64,000 nt of DNA from an uncultured Pseudomonadales bacterium (GTDB taxonomy: Bacteria; Pseudomonadota; Gammaproteobacteria; Pseudomonadales; Azotimanducaceae), in contig CALSMJ010000004.1 of NCBI GenBank assembly GCA_943787425.1, forward strand, positions 124,001 through 188,000, written 5' to 3'. Within the stretch, counting starts at the first letter, position 1. The number at the start of each line of letters is the position of its first letter. This document shows positions 49,141 through 60,903 of this stretch, in pieces. The position numbers were made by a program, and so were the translations under genes. Under the pieces are notes generated by a model. That model was not told the DNA's origin. It saw only the letters and a list, made by a program, of their open reading frames with translations, and did not search any database.

Positions 49141-50355
49141 ATGAAAGCACCGGTTTATTTTGATTACGCAGCGACGACCCCTGTCGACCCGAGAGTTGCT
49201 CAGAAAATGAGCGAATGCCTGATGACGGAAGGGAACTTTGGTAACCCTGCTAGCCGTTCACATAAGTTTGGTTGGGAAGCAGAAGAAGCGGTTGAGCTTG
49301 CTCGTAAGCAGGTTGCGGACCTGCTCAATTGTGATCCTCGTGAGATTGTGTGGACCTCTGGCGCGACCGAGTCCGATAACCTCGCGATTAAAGGGATTGC
49401 TCAATTTTATAAAGGCAAAGGCAAGCACCTTATCACTTCTAAAATTGAACATAAGGCGGTTTTAGATACCTGCCGTCATCTTGAGCGCGACGGTTATGAG
49501 GTCACCTATCTCGAGCCAGGTAAAGATGGACTGATTTCACCCCAACAGGTGGCCGATGCAATTCGTGAGGACACGACGTTAGTGTCGGTCATGCACGTTA
49601 ATAACGAAATCGGTGTGATCAATGACATTGCGGGGATTGGTGAGGTCTGCCGAGCTGCCAAGGTGTTTTACCATGTCGATGCGGCGCAAAGTGCTGGCAA
49701 GATCCCCGTCGACTTAGAATCACTCAAAGTGGATTTAATGTCCTTGTCAGCACACAAAATGTACGGCCCAAAAGGGGTTGGCGTCCTGTATGTCAGACGA
49801 AAGCCAAGAGTGCGCTTGGAGGCCCAAATGCATGGTGGCGGTCATGAGCGCGGGATGCGTTCGGGGACTCTGGCCACACACCAATTGGTGGGAATGGGCG
49901 AATGTTGCAGAATTGCCCAGCTGGAGATGGCGTCGGAGGCAGAAAGAACCCTTGCTTTGCGCGAGCGTTTACGGAAAGGTTTCGACGACATGGAAGAGGT
50001 CTACGTGAACGGCGACTTGAACGCGCATGTCCCCGGCATCATTAATATCAGTTTCAATTATGTTGAGGGCGAATCACTGATCATGTCGCTGCCTGAAATT
50101 GCGCTATCGAGTGGTTCAGCCTGCACGTCAGCCAGTCTTGAGCCATCTTATGTCTTAAGGGCGCTTGGCATGAATGACGAGCTGGCACATAGTTCTCTGC
50201 GTTTTTCGGTGGGGCGTTTTACCACAGAAGAAGATGTGGACCGTGCGATCGAGCAGGTTCGGCACGCGGTTGAAAAATTACGGGAATTATCGCCGCTTTG
50301 GGACATGTATAAGGACGGCGTTGATCTAGACAGTATAGAATGGGCGGCGCACTAG
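49141..50355 (+). CDS. iscS: Cysteine desulfurase IscS
   Basis: A 404-residue PLP enzyme that moves sulfur from cysteine to IscU and tRNA-modifying enzymes. The PLP lysine lies in [12 protein letters not shown] and the sulfur-carrying cysteine in [18 protein letters not shown]. Normal length and N-terminus ([19 protein letters not shown]). Confidence 0.96.
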   Translation: MKAPVYFDYAATTPVDPRVAQKMSECLMTEGNFGNPASRSHKFGWEAEEAVELARKQVADLLNCDPREIVWTSGATESDNLAIKGIAQFYKGKGKHLITSKIEHKAVLDTCRHLERDGYEVTYLEPGKDGLISPQQVADAIREDTTLVSVMHVNNEIGVINDIAGIGEVCRAAKVFYHVDAAQSAGKIPVDLESLKVDLMSLSAHKMYGPKGVGVLYVRRKPRVRLEAQMHGGGHERGMRSGTLATHQLVGMGECCRIAQLEMASEAERTLALRERLRKGFDDMEEVYVNGDLNAHVPGIINISFNYVEGESLIMSLPEIALSSGSACTSASLEPSYVLRALGMNDELAHSSLRFSVGRFTTEEDVDRAIEQVRHAVEKLRELSPLWDMYKDGVDLDSIEWAAH

Positions 50356-50388
50356 CGCGAAATAGAGCGAGTTAACGGAGCAGTCAAA

Positions 50389-50778
50389 ATGGCTTATAGC
50401 GACCAGGTAATGGACCATTATCAGAACCCCAGAAATGTCGGTAAATTCGACGATCAGGACGACCAAATTGGAACCGGAATGGTGGGTGCACCGGCCTGTG
50501 GTGATGTAATGCGACTTCAAATCAAGGTCAACGAAGAGGGCATCATTGAGGATGCAAAATTTAAGACCTATGGGTGCGGCTCGGCGATCGCCTCGAGTTC
50601 ACTGCTGACTGAGTGGGTCAAGGGACGAACGCTGGATGACGCAGCGCAGATCAAGAACACTGAAATTGCTGAAGAATTAGCGCTACCGCCGGTCAAGATC
50701 CATTGTTCGGTGCTTGCCGAGGATGCGATTAAAGCGGCTGTTGAAGACTACCGTAAGAAGCTGGCGGCACAGGCGTAG
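50389..50778 (+). CDS. iscU: Fe-S cluster scaffold IscU
   Basis: A 129-residue scaffold. Its three cluster cysteines are in [21 protein letters not shown] and [21 protein letters not shown] is the HscA-binding motif. 33 bp after iscS. Confidence 0.96.
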   Translation: MAYSDQVMDHYQNPRNVGKFDDQDDQIGTGMVGAPACGDVMRLQIKVNEEGIIEDAKFKTYGCGSAIASSSLLTEWVKGRTLDDAAQIKNTEIAEELALPPVKIHCSVLAEDAIKAAVEDYRKKLAAQA

Positions 50779-50812
50779 GTCACGGCTTGCCAGAGCGAGG
50801 TTAGAAGATTGT

Positions 50813-51136
50813 ATGAATATTAGTTTGACAGATACGGCAGCGCGTCATGTCCATGGTTTTTTGCAAAACCGTGGACGCGGGCTTGGTATTCGCCTAGCGG
50901 TCAAAACCACAGGCTGTTCGGGACTCATGTATGTGATTGAGCCAGTCGATCAGCCTGCCGAAGAAGATGTCAGCTTTGAGACCCAAGGTGTGAAAGTCTT
51001 TATAGATCCCAAGAGTTTGATTTATGTTGACGGCACCGAAATGGATTACGTCAAGCAAGGGTTGAACGAGGGCTTTGAGTTTCGAAACCCCAATGTTAAA
51101 GGTGAGTGCGGCTGCGGCGAAAGCTTTACCGTTTAG
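50813..51136 (+). CDS. iscA: Iron-sulfur assembly protein IscA
   Basis: A 107-residue A-type carrier with cysteines in TTGCSGLMY and [11 protein letters not shown] 50813 gives the usual [13 protein letters not shown]; longer readings overlap iscU. 34 bp after iscU. Confidence 0.94.
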   Translation: MNISLTDTAARHVHGFLQNRGRGLGIRLAVKTTGCSGLMYVIEPVDQPAEEDVSFETQGVKVFIDPKSLIYVDGTEMDYVKQGLNEGFEFRNPNVKGECGCGESFTV

Positions 51137-51149
51137 CTGAGTAGGCCTG

Positions 51150-51671
51150 TTGAATTTTAGCCAAAATTTCTTTGAAATATTTCAAATCGATGTTGCGTTT
51201 GACCTCGATCTACTAGACCTCACTGCGCGTTATCAAGCGCTGCAAAAGCGGGTGCACCCTGACCGGTATGCGGGGCAAGGCGATCAAGCAGCGCGATTGG
51301 CAACGCAATGGGCAACGCAAATTAATGAAGCTTACGCAACGTTATCAGAGCCGCTCGCCCGCGCGAGTTATTTACTTGACTTGCAAGGCGTTGTGCTGGC
51401 TCAGAACCCAACGCTAGATTCGGCATTTTTATTCGAGCAAATCGAGCTTCGAGAAACATTAGATGAGATTCGGCAGGCGGGGTCGCTGGCGCGAGCTGAG
51501 GCCTTTATAAAAACGCTTGCCGAAAAACAAAGCGCCGAAGCGCGAGCGTTCAACGATCATTTCAAGGCAGCCGCGCTGACTGAGGCCACGACCTGCGTGT
51601 ATCGCATGCAATTTTTGAGCAAGCTTTTATTGGGCGCTAAAGCCCTCGAAGAAGAATTACTGGGTTATTAG
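51150..51671 (+). CDS. hscB: Co-chaperone HscB
   Basis: A 173-residue J-domain protein (HPD in [10 protein letters not shown]) that brings IscU to HscA, with a helical IscU-binding C-terminus. TTG start at 51150. Overlap and order with hscA are normal. Confidence 0.9.
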   Translation: MNFSQNFFEIFQIDVAFDLDLLDLTARYQALQKRVHPDRYAGQGDQAARLATQWATQINEAYATLSEPLARASYLLDLQGVVLAQNPTLDSAFLFEQIELRETLDEIRQAGSLARAEAFIKTLAEKQSAEARAFNDHFKAAALTEATTCVYRMQFLSKLLLGAKALEEELLGY

Positions 51672-51672
51672 C

Positions 51673-53566
51673 ATGGCGTTAATTCAAATTACAGAACCCG
51701 GGCAAGCACTTGACCCCCATCAGCGTAAACGAGCTGCCGGGATCGATCTCGGAACGACCAATTCTTTGATCGCGGCAGTTCGGTCGGGCCAAGTGGAGGT
51801 GTTAAAGGATTTGTCTGGCGTCAGTATGCTGCCCAGTGTGGTGCATTATTCCAGCACCAACGTCACGGTTGGCACCGAAGCGTTGTCGTTTTCGGCCTCA
51901 GAGCCGTTCAATACGATTGCCTCGGCAAAGCGGTTGTTAGGGCGAGGGCGGGCCGATCTGGATGACGTCCCCGCAGATCAGCGCTATGACTTCGCACCGG
52001 ACGATGGGGGTATGGTGCGTCTGCAAACGGCTGCCGGCGTCATAAGTCCAGTACAAGTGTCAGCGGAAATATTAAAAGTTTTATCGGATCGCGGGGCAGC
52101 AACCCTTGGCGGGCCGCTCGATGGCGTCGTCATCACGGTGCCGGCCTATTTTGATGATGCGCAGCGTCAAGCCACTCGGGATGCGGCGGCTATTGCTGGG
52201 CTCAATGTCCTGCGGCTGTTGAACGAGCCGACGGCAGCAGCGGTGGCCTACGGACTCGATAGTGGTGATGAAGGACTTGTCGTCATCTTCGATCTTGGGG
52301 GTGGCACCTTTGACGTGTCCTTGCTGCGTCTGTCTCGCGGTGTGTTCGAGGTGCTCGCAACCGGCGGTAATTCTGGTTTAGGCGGTGACGACTTCGATGC
52401 GTTGGTGGCGGAACTGGTGCTTGAAAAAGCGCAGTCCGATGGTGGATCTCGACGCCTCATCGCGCCGGCAGTTAATGACGGAGGCGAGGCGGGTTAAAGA
52501 ATTACTGTCGAGTCAAAGTCAGGTTGATGTGACGTTATCCCTGCCGAGTTTGCAATGGCAAGGTTCAGTCCATCTGGCAGAGTTTGAGGACAAAATATCT
52601 GGGTTGGTTGAGGAAACCATTAAAGCTTCAAGACGCGTCTTAAGAGATGCGGGCGTTACGGCAACCGAGATTAATCAAGTTGTCCTGGTCGGCGGTTCAA
52701 CGCGAGTGCCGCTCATCCGTTCGGCGGTTGAGGCCTTCTTTGGCCGCGCCCCGTTGACTGAAATAGACCCTGATCGGGTGGTGGCGTTGGGTGCGGCATT
52801 GCAGGCGGAGGTCTTGGTGGGTAACAAGCCGGACGACGAAATGTTGTTGCTGGACGTCCTGCCGCTGTCCTTGGGGCTCGAAACGATGGGCGGCTTAGTT
52901 GAAAAAGTCATTAGCCGAAATACGCCAATCCCGGTTCAGCGGGCGCAGGAATTTACCACTTACAAAGATGGGCAAACGGCAATGTTGATCCATGTCCTAC
53001 AGGGCGAACGGGAACAAGTCGCAGATTGTCGATCGCTCGCGCAATTTGAACTGAGAGGGATTCCGCCGATGGTTGCTGGGGCGGCCAAAATACAAGTTGT
53101 GTTTCAGGTTGATGCCGACGGGTTATTGTCGGTTTCGGCGGCGGAGCTTGGCACCGGTGTTTCTGCCTCTGTGACGGTCAAGCCATCGTATGGTCTGTCC
53201 GATACGGAAGTAACCGATATGCTCAAAGCGTCATTTGCCTATGCAAAAGAAGATGCGGCGGCTCGGATGTTGCTCGAAGCAAGAGTTGACGGTCAGCGTT
53301 TGGTTGATGCACTCAGAGCCGCGCTTGAGCAAGACGGCCCTGCGCTTTTGTCTCCTGAGGCAACGCAAGCCCTGCAGCGGGGGATCCAGACCCTTGAGTC
53401 GGCCCTTGCTGGCGATCAGGTTCAATTGATTTCAGCAGAAACTCAGAATCTCAGTCAGGCGAGCGATGAGTTTGCCGCCAAACGAATGGATCAGGAAGTT
53501 CGTAAGGCCTTGACGGGTCAGTCCCTCGATGGGGTTTTAGGCGAAAAGCCAATAACAGCCGATTAG
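51673..53566 (+). CDS. hscA: Hsp70-type chaperone HscA (frame broken by one base)
   Basis: An Hsp70 specialised for IscU. The ATPase has [13 protein letters not shown] and [13 protein letters not shown]. The frame fails near 52430-52445 (after LVLEKAQSD); the next frame resumes with [23 protein letters not shown], so one extra base, likely in CC at 52436, is the cause. Removing it gives 630 residues, near normal. The C-terminal substrate domain ([21 protein letters not shown]) is intact. An essential-type gene broken like this suggests error. Confidence 0.88.
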
Positions 53567-53593
53567 GCTCACTGGATGATACAGGAATAGAGC

Positions 53594-53932
53594 ATGCCAA
53601 AGGTCGTATTTTTACCCCACAGCGAACGTTGCCCAGACGGCGCTGTGCTTGACCTCGCCCCGGGCGAGGTGCTCATCGATGCTGCGCTTGCGCACGGGAT
53701 TAAAATTGAACATGCCTGTGAGATGGCGTGCGCCTGTACAACGTGCCATGTGATCGTTCGGGAAGGTTTTGATTCTCTTGAACCCTCGGACGACTTAGAA
53801 GACGATCTGTTGGATAAGGCCTGGGGTTTGGAGCCAGATTCTCGGTTAAGTTGTCAGTTCGTCGTGGCGGATGAGGATTTGGTCATAGAGATCCCTCGGT
53901 ATACCATTAATCAAGTCTCAGAGAGTCAGTAG
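53594..53932 (+). CDS. fdx: [2Fe-2S] ferredoxin, ISC system
   Basis: A 112-residue adrenodoxin-type ferredoxin; cluster cysteines in EHACEMACACTTCHVIV and RLSCQF. Provides electrons during cluster assembly. 27 bp after hscA. Confidence 0.95.
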   Translation: MPKVVFLPHSERCPDGAVLDLAPGEVLIDAALAHGIKIEHACEMACACTTCHVIVREGFDSLEPSDDLEDDLLDKAWGLEPDSRLSCQFVVADEDLVIEIPRYTINQVSESQ

Positions 53933-53939
53933 CTTAGCG

Positions 53940-54134
53940 ATGAAATGGACGGACAGTTTAGAAATTGCGCTCGCACTGATTGACGCGCATCCAAGCGTTG
54001 ATCCCTTGACCATTCGGTTTACAGATTTAAAGGCTTGGGTCGAAGCGCTACCAGAATTTGACGATCAGTCAGACCGGTGCGGCGAGAGAATCTTAGAAGC
54101 CATTCAAATGACCTGGATTGATGAGGTCGACTAG
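53940..54134 (+). CDS. iscX: ISC accessory protein IscX
   Basis: A 64-residue acidic IscX (YfhJ) protein (TDLKAWVEALPEFDD, EAIQMTWIDE). It binds iron and IscS and slows cluster formation. Ends the isc operon. Confidence 0.92.
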   Translation: MKWTDSLEIALALIDAHPSVDPLTIRFTDLKAWVEALPEFDDQSDRCGERILEAIQMTWIDEVD

Positions 54135-54180
54135 GGTGAATTAGGGCGGTAATTCGCTATTTTGCTGGGTTAATCGCGCG

Positions 54181-54186
54181 TATAAT
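54181..54186 (+). promoter_or_regulatory. Possible -10 box for ndk
   Basis: TATAAT 40 bases upstream of the ndk ATG, in the gap after iscX. A good -35 at 17 bp is not clear. A separate promoter for the ndk-rlmN run would make sense here. Confidence 0.4.
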
Positions 54187-54225
54187 ATCGCGCCTCAAAA
54201 ACAGTAATTTATCAGTGGAGTTGTC

Positions 54226-54651
54226 ATGGCCTTAGAGCGCACTTTTTCTATTATTAAACCCGATGCGGTGGCAAAAAATGTCATCGGCCAAATTGTCGGT
54301 CGGTTCGAAGCAAATGGTCTTCAGATTGTTGCACAACGAATGGAGCATCTTACCGAAGAGAAGGCCAAAGGCTTTTATGCTGAGCATGATGGTAAAGGCT
54401 TCTTTAACGATCTGGTTGCGTTCATGACCTCAGGTCCCGTTGTGCTTCAGGTTTTGCAGGGCGAGAATGCGATCTTAAAAAATCGCGAGTTGATGGGTGC
54501 GACCAATCCTCAGGAAGCGGCCGCTGGCACCATTCGAGCAGATTTTGCGCAAAGCATCGATGCCAATGCCGTCCATGGCAGTGATGCGCCTGAGTCCGCA
54601 GCAAGAGAAATAGCCTATTTCTTTGCCCCTGAGCAAATCTGCGACAGATGA
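54226..54651 (+). CDS. ndk: Nucleoside diphosphate kinase
   Basis: A 141-residue kinase that balances NTP pools; the His motif [13 protein letters not shown] holds the phospho-His. Normal length. ATGA overlap with rlmN downstream. Confidence 0.95.
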   Translation: MALERTFSIIKPDAVAKNVIGQIVGRFEANGLQIVAQRMEHLTEEKAKGFYAEHDGKGFFNDLVAFMTSGPVVLQVLQGENAILKNRELMGATNPQEAAAGTIRADFAQSIDANAVHGSDAPESAAREIAYFFAPEQICDR

Positions 54652-55769
54652 ATCAGTTAACGCCAGAAAAAATTGATCTGCTGGGCCTGAGTCAGGCCCA
54701 GATGACATCGGTTTTGGCTGGCTATGGCGAAAAGCCTTACCGAGCAGCTCAGGTGATGAAATGGTTGCATCATCGGTCGGTTATGAAGATCGATGACATG
54801 ACGGATATCAGCAAGAAATTGCGGACTGAGTTCGAGGCCGGCGCTGAAATTCACGAGCCGGAGGTTTTATCCGAAAAAGTGTCGCGGGACGGTACTCGAA
54901 AGTGGTTGATGCGGTCTCGATCGGGCAGCGCCATTGAAACGGTTTTTATCCCGGAAGGTAACCGCGGCACGCTCTGCGTTTCCTCCCAGGTGGGCTGTAT
55001 CTTAGATTGCAAGTTTTGCTCGACCGGAAAACAGGGTTTTAACTCTAATCTGACCGCTGGCGAGATTGTCGGTCAGTTGAGAATGGCTGAGCGGCGGTTA
55101 CGCGCTGAGTTTGAGGACCGTAATCGAGTTGTAACCAATGTTGTGCTCATGGGTATGGGCGAGCCGCTGCTCAATATCGATCAGGTCATTCCGGCAGTGT
55201 CGGTTATGATGGACGATTTGGGCTACGGTATTTCAAAGCGCAAGGTCACGATTTCAACCGCTGGCGTGGTGCCGGGTATTTTAAGGTTAAAAGAAACGAC
55301 GGATGCCTCATTAGCGATCTCGCTGCACGCACCCAATGATGCGCTGCGAGATCAGCTGGTGCCGATTAACCGCAAATACCCCATTGCGATGTTACTGGAT
55401 GCTTGTCGTGATTATGCTGAAAATCTGGGCGAGAAGCGGACGATCACCATTGAGTACACGCTGCTTGATGGCGTCAATGATCAGGCCGAGCAGGTTCGGG
55501 AGCTTGCGGTTCTGCTTAAAAACTTTCCCTGCAAAATCAACTTAATCCCATTTAACCCCTACCCAGGCACGACCTTCAAAAGACCGTCCGCAGCCAGTGT
55601 CAGATATTTCCAAGACTATTTGGTTGGCAAAGGCTTCTCAACGATGGTGCGAACCACCCGTGGCGACGACATTGATGCGGCGTGTGGTCAGCTCGCAGGA
55701 CAGGTTGTTGATCGAACATCGCGTAGCGCGCGGTACCAACGCATTGCATTGCAGGCGGCAGCCGAATGA
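54648..55769 (+). CDS. rlmN: 23S rRNA/tRNA adenine-C2 methyltransferase RlmN
   Basis: A 373-residue radical-SAM enzyme; the cluster CxxxCxxC is in CILDCKFCS, and the methyl-carrier cysteine is late in [11 protein letters not shown]. Methylates A2503 of 23S rRNA. Overlaps both ndk and the next gene by 4 bp. Confidence 0.94.
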   Translation: MNQLTPEKIDLLGLSQAQMTSVLAGYGEKPYRAAQVMKWLHHRSVMKIDDMTDISKKLRTEFEAGAEIHEPEVLSEKVSRDGTRKWLMRSRSGSAIETVFIPEGNRGTLCVSSQVGCILDCKFCSTGKQGFNSNLTAGEIVGQLRMAERRLRAEFEDRNRVVTNVVLMGMGEPLLNIDQVIPAVSVMMDDLGYGISKRKVTISTAGVVPGILRLKETTDASLAISLHAPNDALRDQLVPINRKYPIAMLLDACRDYAENLGEKRTITIEYTLLDGVNDQAEQVRELAVLLKNFPCKINLIPFNPYPGTTFKRPSAASVRYFQDYLVGKGFSTMVRTTRGDDIDAACGQLAGQVVDRTSRSARYQRIALQAAAE

Positions 55770-56530
55770 GACGGATCGGGATGGGTCTGATGCTGCTCTG
55801 TCTGTTGGGCTGTACCCCGCAGAATCGGGTTGGCACGGCGGTTGATCAAAGCGAGGTCGCGGCGCGGGCAATTGAGCTGGGAACAGCTTATTTGCGGCAG
55901 GGGGATTATAGCCGTGCTAAAGACAACCTCATGAAAGCACTCGCGATCGATGCGCAATCGGCGCCGGCACATCATACGTTGGCGATCGTGTTTCAACAGG
56001 AACGCGAGTATGAACTGGCGGAGTCTTACTTTCGGCGCGCAATTGCGCTCGCCCCAGAAATGATCGCCGTCCGCAATAATTTTGGCGCTTTTTTGTATGC
56101 TCAGGGTCGTCCGGTCGAAGCGGTTGAGCAGCTAACCATTGCAACCGAGGATCGCTTTTATGAACTTAGGCCCCAAGCCTTTGAAAATTTGGGGGTTGCC
56201 TACCTGGCGCTCGATGATCGAGCTGCTGCCCGCAACGCCTTCGAGCGCGCCGAGGCACTGAATCCTCGACTACCCAGAACCTTGCTTGAATTAACGCTCT
56301 TGAATCTAGCGGATCAAAACTACTCGGCTGCAAAAGCGCTTTACTTAAGACATCGAGCCATCGCGGCCGAGTCAGCGAGAAGTCTATTTGCGTGTGCAAA
56401 AATTTATGCGATTTTTTTAGACGCGGCTGAGCGCGGGCGATGCGCTGCCGATTTACTCCGGATCTATCCAACCTCGATGGAAGCGTTGGAGGTCGTTAAG
56501 GATTCCCAAGGAGGGGTGGATGGGCGTTGA
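55766..56530 (+). CDS. pilF: Type IV pilus biogenesis lipoprotein PilF (PilW)
   Basis: A 254-residue TPR lipoprotein (lipobox LLCLLGC) that helps assemble the PilQ secretin. Several TPR motifs lie at residues about 35-200. Position after rlmN and before rodZ is the usual one. Confidence 0.9.
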   Translation: MRRIGMGLMLLCLLGCTPQNRVGTAVDQSEVAARAIELGTAYLRQGDYSRAKDNLMKALAIDAQSAPAHHTLAIVFQQEREYELAESYFRRAIALAPEMIAVRNNFGAFLYAQGRPVEAVEQLTIATEDRFYELRPQAFENLGVAYLALDDRAAARNAFERAEALNPRLPRTLLELTLLNLADQNYSAAKALYLRHRAIAAESARSLFACAKIYAIFLDAAERGRCAADLLRIYPTSMEALEVVKDSQGGVDGR

Positions 56531-57680
56531 GGAAATGAGCGCGGCGAGTACCGAGACGGTCTCTGACCGGCTAAGACACGCCAGAGAAGCCGCTGGGATG
56601 ACCCAAGCGGCGGTGGCCGATCAGTTGTTTTTAACCGAGACCTACATTCGGTACCTGGACACGGGCGAATTTCATCGCGTGCCGAAGCAAGCCTTTGTTC
56701 GAGGCTACTTACGCAGTTATGCGCGGGTTGTCGGTCTTGATGGCGATGAAGTAGTCAGATTATACGACGAGGAATTCCGGGAAACAGAACCAGATACGTC
56801 GGCGGATGTGGGTGTAAGGGTGCAGGAAAATCGATTCTCCGGACCCGTTGTGCTTACTGGCGTAATCGGGCTGGGAATTGTTTTGATTTTGGTGCTCTTG
56901 GTTTGGTTGTTGACGCCGGGCGATGACGCGGTAGACGTCGGCGCAATGACGCCAGCGCCGGCTGAGCCGGCTGTTATTGTCGAGCCTGGCCCAGAGATAG
57001 TAGCGGGTGCGACGCCGAACCTTGCCAGCGTTGAGACCACGCCTGTTGAATCAGTGTCCCCAGACAAGCCTGTCGATCAAGAGCTGGTCCAGGAGCGCGT
57101 CGCCCCAGCACCAGAATCGGCGGTAAATCTTGAGCGGGCAAACGTCGTTGTGGCCCCAGAAAACCAGGTTGCAAAAGCGGAAAACCCTGCCCTCAGAAAG
57201 ATTGGTCAAGATCTTGATCCAGAGGCTTTTGGGGCGGCAGCGTCTGACCCTGAACGCTCAGATGCGAGCGAGCGCGAGGTCGATCGTTTGGGCGATCAAC
57301 CGGGGCGGCCTGAAGAACGGATTGATCCGCCGCAAGCCAATTTTCGTCTGGATGAGGGGCGGGGACTTTCAGAACAAGTCCAGATCCGTCGGGAAAATGT
57401 CGTTGGTGGGCGACAAATCTTGGTCGATGCGGGTGGCTCGGATGAATTACGAGCGAGCCTGGTTGGCGAGTGTTGGATAGAAGTCCAGGATAGCCAGAAC
57501 GAGCTAATTTATGGTGATCTCAATCGCGCTGGCGATGTTCTGGTCCTCAATGGGCGCGCGCCTTTGAAGGTATTGCTCGGCAATGCACCGATGGCGAGTT
57601 TAGAGTTTAATGGGCGAGCGATTGACCTTGAATCGGCAACAACACGAGACGCGATCGCGCGGTTGACCTTAACGAATTAG
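56520..57680 (+). CDS. rodZ: Cytoskeletal protein RodZ
   Basis: About 386 residues: N-terminal HTH ([16 protein letters not shown]), a membrane helix ([18 protein letters not shown]), an acidic linker and a C-terminal beta domain ([22 protein letters not shown]). RodZ links MreB to the wall machinery and sets rod shape. Overlaps pilF by 11 bp; ATG 56535 is an alternative start. Confidence 0.9.
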   Translation: MGVEEMSAASTETVSDRLRHAREAAGMTQAAVADQLFLTETYIRYLDTGEFHRVPKQAFVRGYLRSYARVVGLDGDEVVRLYDEEFRETEPDTSADVGVRVQENRFSGPVVLTGVIGLGIVLILVLLVWLLTPGDDAVDVGAMTPAPAEPAVIVEPGPEIVAGATPNLASVETTPVESVSPDKPVDQELVQERVAPAPESAVNLERANVVVAPENQVAKAENPALRKIGQDLDPEAFGAAASDPERSDASEREVDRLGDQPGRPEERIDPPQANFRLDEGRGLSEQVQIRRENVVGGRQILVDAGGSDELRASLVGECWIEVQDSQNELIYGDLNRAGDVLVLNGRAPLKVLLGNAPMASLEFNGRAIDLESATTRDAIARLTLTN

Positions 57681-57690
57681 GAGTGACGTG

Positions 57691-58812
57691 ATGCACCAAG
57701 ATTCAACGATAGTGCGGCGGGTATCCAAGCAGATCATGGTGGGCGCTGTACCGGTTGGGGGTGATGCGCCGATTGCAGTTCAAAGCATGACCAACACCAA
57801 CACGCTGGATGTTGCGGCAACGGTGGCTCAAATTCGGCGTCTTGAAGTTGCCGGTGCGGATATCGTTCGAGTCTCCGTGCCCAGTCTGGACGCAGCAGAG
57901 GCGTTCGGAAAAATTCGAGCCCAAGTTACTGTACCGTTGGTGTCTGATATTCACTTCGATTACAAGATTGCGCTCAAGGTTGCAGAGCTGGGTGTGGATT
58001 GTTTGCGGATTAATCCTGGGAATATCGGTAGTCCGGATCGCGTGCGGGCCGTTGTGAGCGCCTGCAAAGATCAAGGCATCCCGATTCGGATCGGGGTGAA
58101 TGCGGGGTCCCTAGGCAAGGACTTAATGCGTAAGTATAAAGAGCCGAATGCGACGGCGATGGTCGAGTCCGCGTTGCGCAATATCGAGATGTTGGATGCT
58201 GAGAATTTCGATCAGTTCAAGCTGAGTCTGAAGGCCTCAGATATTTTTATGACGATCGAGGCCTATCAGCGTATTGCGGGTCAAATCGATCAACCACTGC
58301 ACCTCGGTATTACCGAAGCCGGCGCGCTGCGTTCTGGCACGGTTAAGAGCGCAGCGGGGCTCGGCTTTTTACTGATGGCTGGTATTGGCGATACGATTCG
58401 CGTGTCGTTGGCGGCTGACCCAGTCGAGGAGGTAAAGGTTGGGTTTGATCTGCTGAAGAGTCTGCATCTGCGCAGCAAGGGCATCCATTTCGTTGCTTGC
58501 CCGAGTTGTTCTCGGCAGAACTTTGATGTCATTTCAACGGTGAACGAGTTGGAACGTCGGGTGGAAGACATTACAACGCCGCTCGATGTCGCGATTATTG
58601 GCTGTATTGTGAACGGACCAGGTGAGGCAAAAGAAGCTGACATTGGGTTGACAGGCGCAACCCCAAACAATTTGATCTACCGGGATGGGGCGCCCAGTCA
58701 AAAAGTCACCAATGAGCATTTAATTGATGATCTTGAGGCGATGATTCGACGGCGAGTGGCCGAAAAAATCGCGGCCGAAGCCGCCGAAAATGTCGAATTA
58801 ACATCAAGTTGA
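57691..58812 (+). CDS. ispG: 4-hydroxy-3-methylbut-2-enyl-diphosphate synthase IspG
   Basis: A ~373-residue [4Fe-4S] enzyme of the MEP isoprenoid pathway; cluster cysteines in ACPSCSRQ and [13 protein letters not shown] 57688 or ATG 57691; AGGAG fits ATG better. Normal order before hisS. Confidence 0.94.
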   Translation: MHQDSTIVRRVSKQIMVGAVPVGGDAPIAVQSMTNTNTLDVAATVAQIRRLEVAGADIVRVSVPSLDAAEAFGKIRAQVTVPLVSDIHFDYKIALKVAELGVDCLRINPGNIGSPDRVRAVVSACKDQGIPIRIGVNAGSLGKDLMRKYKEPNATAMVESALRNIEMLDAENFDQFKLSLKASDIFMTIEAYQRIAGQIDQPLHLGITEAGALRSGTVKSAAGLGFLLMAGIGDTIRVSLAADPVEEVKVGFDLLKSLHLRSKGIHFVACPSCSRQNFDVISTVNELERRVEDITTPLDVAIIGCIVNGPGEAKEADIGLTGATPNNLIYRDGAPSQKVTNEHLIDDLEAMIRRRVAEKIAAEAAENVELTSS

Positions 58813-58825
58813 GTGGAAACGCATC

Positions 58826-60094
58826 GTGAGTAACACCATAAAAGCCATCCGAGGCATGCAGGATTTGCTGCCCGAAAAAAAAGCGCGGTTCCGTTTGATT
58901 GAAGATCAGGCCAGATCTGTTTTGATGGATTATGGTTATCAGGAAGTTGGTTTGCCGGTACTGGAAAGTACCAGTTTATTCAGTCGCTTGGTCGGTGCCA
59001 GCACGGATATTGTCGAAAAAGAAATGTACACCTTTAACGACCGCAACGAGGAGAGTTTGACGCTGCGGCCGGAGGGTACGGCTGGATTGGTTCGCTTTGT
59101 GAATGAGCATGGTCTAGCCTTTAATCAAACTCAAAGGCTTTGGTACACGGGACCCATGTTTCGTTATGAGCGACCTCAGAAAGGTCGCTATCGGCAGTTT
59201 GACCAGATTGGGGTTGAGTGTATTGGGATGGAAGGTCCTGATATTGATGCCGAGTTACTGCTGCTTTCCGCACGGCTTTGGTCGGTTTTAGGCTTATCAA
59301 ATGCCGTAACCCTTGAACTCAACTCGATCGGTGACGCTGAAAGCCGGCAAGCTTTTAGCGCGGCTTTGGTGGCGTATTTAACCCGCTTTAAAGCGGATTT
59401 GGATGACGATAGTCTTCGTAGGCTGACCACCAATCCGATACGGATTCTGGACAGCAAAGTTCCGACAACACAGACCCTTTTAGAGGACGCGCCGGTTCTC
59501 AGCGACTTTATAGACGCGGCGTCTCGAAAGCATTTTGATGGTCTGTGTGCGATACTAGACGCCGCAGGTCAACCCTATCGGATTAATCAAAGCATTGTGC
59601 GCGGTTTAGACTATTACAACCGCACTGTATTCGAATGGGTCACCGATCAGTTGGGTGCCCAAGGGACAATTTGCGGTGGCGGCCGCTACGATGGCCTGGT
59701 CGCGCAGTTGGGGGGTAAACCCACCCCCTGTGTTGGGTTCGCATTGGGCCTAGATCGTTTGGCGTTGATGCTTGAGGATCAAGCGACGCAAGGGCGTTCA
59801 ATTGACATTTATGGTGTGTCAGTTGGGGAGGACGCTCGGGGCAAGATGCTGGTCCTAGCCGAGCAAGTGCGGACGCAACTCGGTCTTTCGATTCAGGTTC
59901 ATGCCGGTGCTGGAAAACTCAAGGCGCAAATGAAAAAAGCGGATCTCTCTGGCGCGGAAATTGCGCTCATCGTTGCAGAGGATGAGCTTGCCCAAGATGC
60001 GGTAAGTGTTCGTGAATTGCGCGGCGAAGGGGGCCAGGCATTGGTGCAAACGTCGGCGTTGATCGAGCAGTTACAACGGCGTTTCGAGCAGTAA
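58826..60094 (+). CDS. hisS: Histidine--tRNA ligase
   Basis: A 422-residue class II synthetase: motif 2 (FRYERPQKGRYRQFDQIG), CGGGRYDGLV and motif 3 (GFALGLDRLAL). GTG start, 13 bp after ispG. Confidence 0.95.
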   Translation: MSNTIKAIRGMQDLLPEKKARFRLIEDQARSVLMDYGYQEVGLPVLESTSLFSRLVGASTDIVEKEMYTFNDRNEESLTLRPEGTAGLVRFVNEHGLAFNQTQRLWYTGPMFRYERPQKGRYRQFDQIGVECIGMEGPDIDAELLLLSARLWSVLGLSNAVTLELNSIGDAESRQAFSAALVAYLTRFKADLDDDSLRRLTTNPIRILDSKVPTTQTLLEDAPVLSDFIDAASRKHFDGLCAILDAAGQPYRINQSIVRGLDYYNRTVFEWVTDQLGAQGTICGGGRYDGLVAQLGGKPTPCVGFALGLDRLALMLEDQATQGRSIDIYGVSVGEDARGKMLVLAEQVRTQLGLSIQVHAGAGKLKAQMKKADLSGAEIALIVAEDELAQDAVSVRELRGEGGQALVQTSALIEQLQRRFEQ

Positions 60095-60132
60095 TCATCA
60101 AACAGTAAAGAACTTGGTACAGGAGTAGGCAC

Positions 60133-60903
60133 GTGGCGCTGGATACGAGCGAAGAAGAGCAGATCGAGAAAATACAGACTTTTTTACGTCAGAACGGTTG
60201 GTTTTTAGCAATTGGCTTGGTGTTGGTTTTGGGCGGCAACTTTGGATTCAGATCCTGGGAAGACCAAAAGCAGGCGGCAGCTGAGGCAGCGAGCGATGCG
60301 TTTACGACGTTCCAAACTGCGGCGCGCGAAAGCGCAACGGACGAAGATAAGCGAGCCGCGGCGATTGCCTTGGGTGACGCCTTTATTGCCGACCATGCAG
60401 GCACTGATTACGCGGTCTTAGCAGGGCTGCAGATTGCAAAACTGCACTTTAGTGCAGGCAGTCTCAGTGAGGCTGAAGCGGCCCTGCGAGCAATAACAGA
60501 TGCTGCGAGCACATACCTTGCGCCCTTGGTACAGATTCGACTGGCGCGACTGTTGGGCGCTCAGGACCGGCCCGAGGAGGGTCTGACGTTATTGGCTGAA
60601 CCCCTCGAATGGGCTGGTTTTTTGTCCGCCCGGCATGAGGTCGAAGGCGATTTGTTGTATCAACTCGATCGACTCGATGAGGCAAGACAGGCGTATCAGC
60701 TGGCCGTTAACACGGCGGGTGAAGAGGGCTTGCCGGGTTTAACGATGAAAGTTGAAGATTTGACGTTTGCTGCGGCAAACGTCGACCCGGCGATGTTAGA
60801 GGAAAGCCGCGACAACAATGGCGCGGCGTTGGAAGAAGACACTGCAGTTATTGGTGACCCAGCGACAGATGAAACGCAAGCAGATACTAAGGACAATGGA
60901 TGA
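60133..60903 (+). CDS. yfgM: YfgM family membrane protein
   Basis: A 256-residue inner-membrane protein with one helix near residues 22-40 and TPR-like repeats in the periplasm. It is linked with the Sec translocon and periplasmic chaperones in E. coli. Acidic tail. Overlaps bamB by 4 bp. Confidence 0.88.
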   Translation: MALDTSEEEQIEKIQTFLRQNGWFLAIGLVLVLGGNFGFRSWEDQKQAAAEAASDAFTTFQTAARESATDEDKRAAAIALGDAFIADHAGTDYAVLAGLQIAKLHFSAGSLSEAEAALRAITDAASTYLAPLVQIRLARLLGAQDRPEEGLTLLAEPLEWAGFLSARHEVEGDLLYQLDRLDEARQAYQLAVNTAGEEGLPGLTMKVEDLTFAAANVDPAMLEESRDNNGAALEEDTAVIGDPATDETQADTKDNG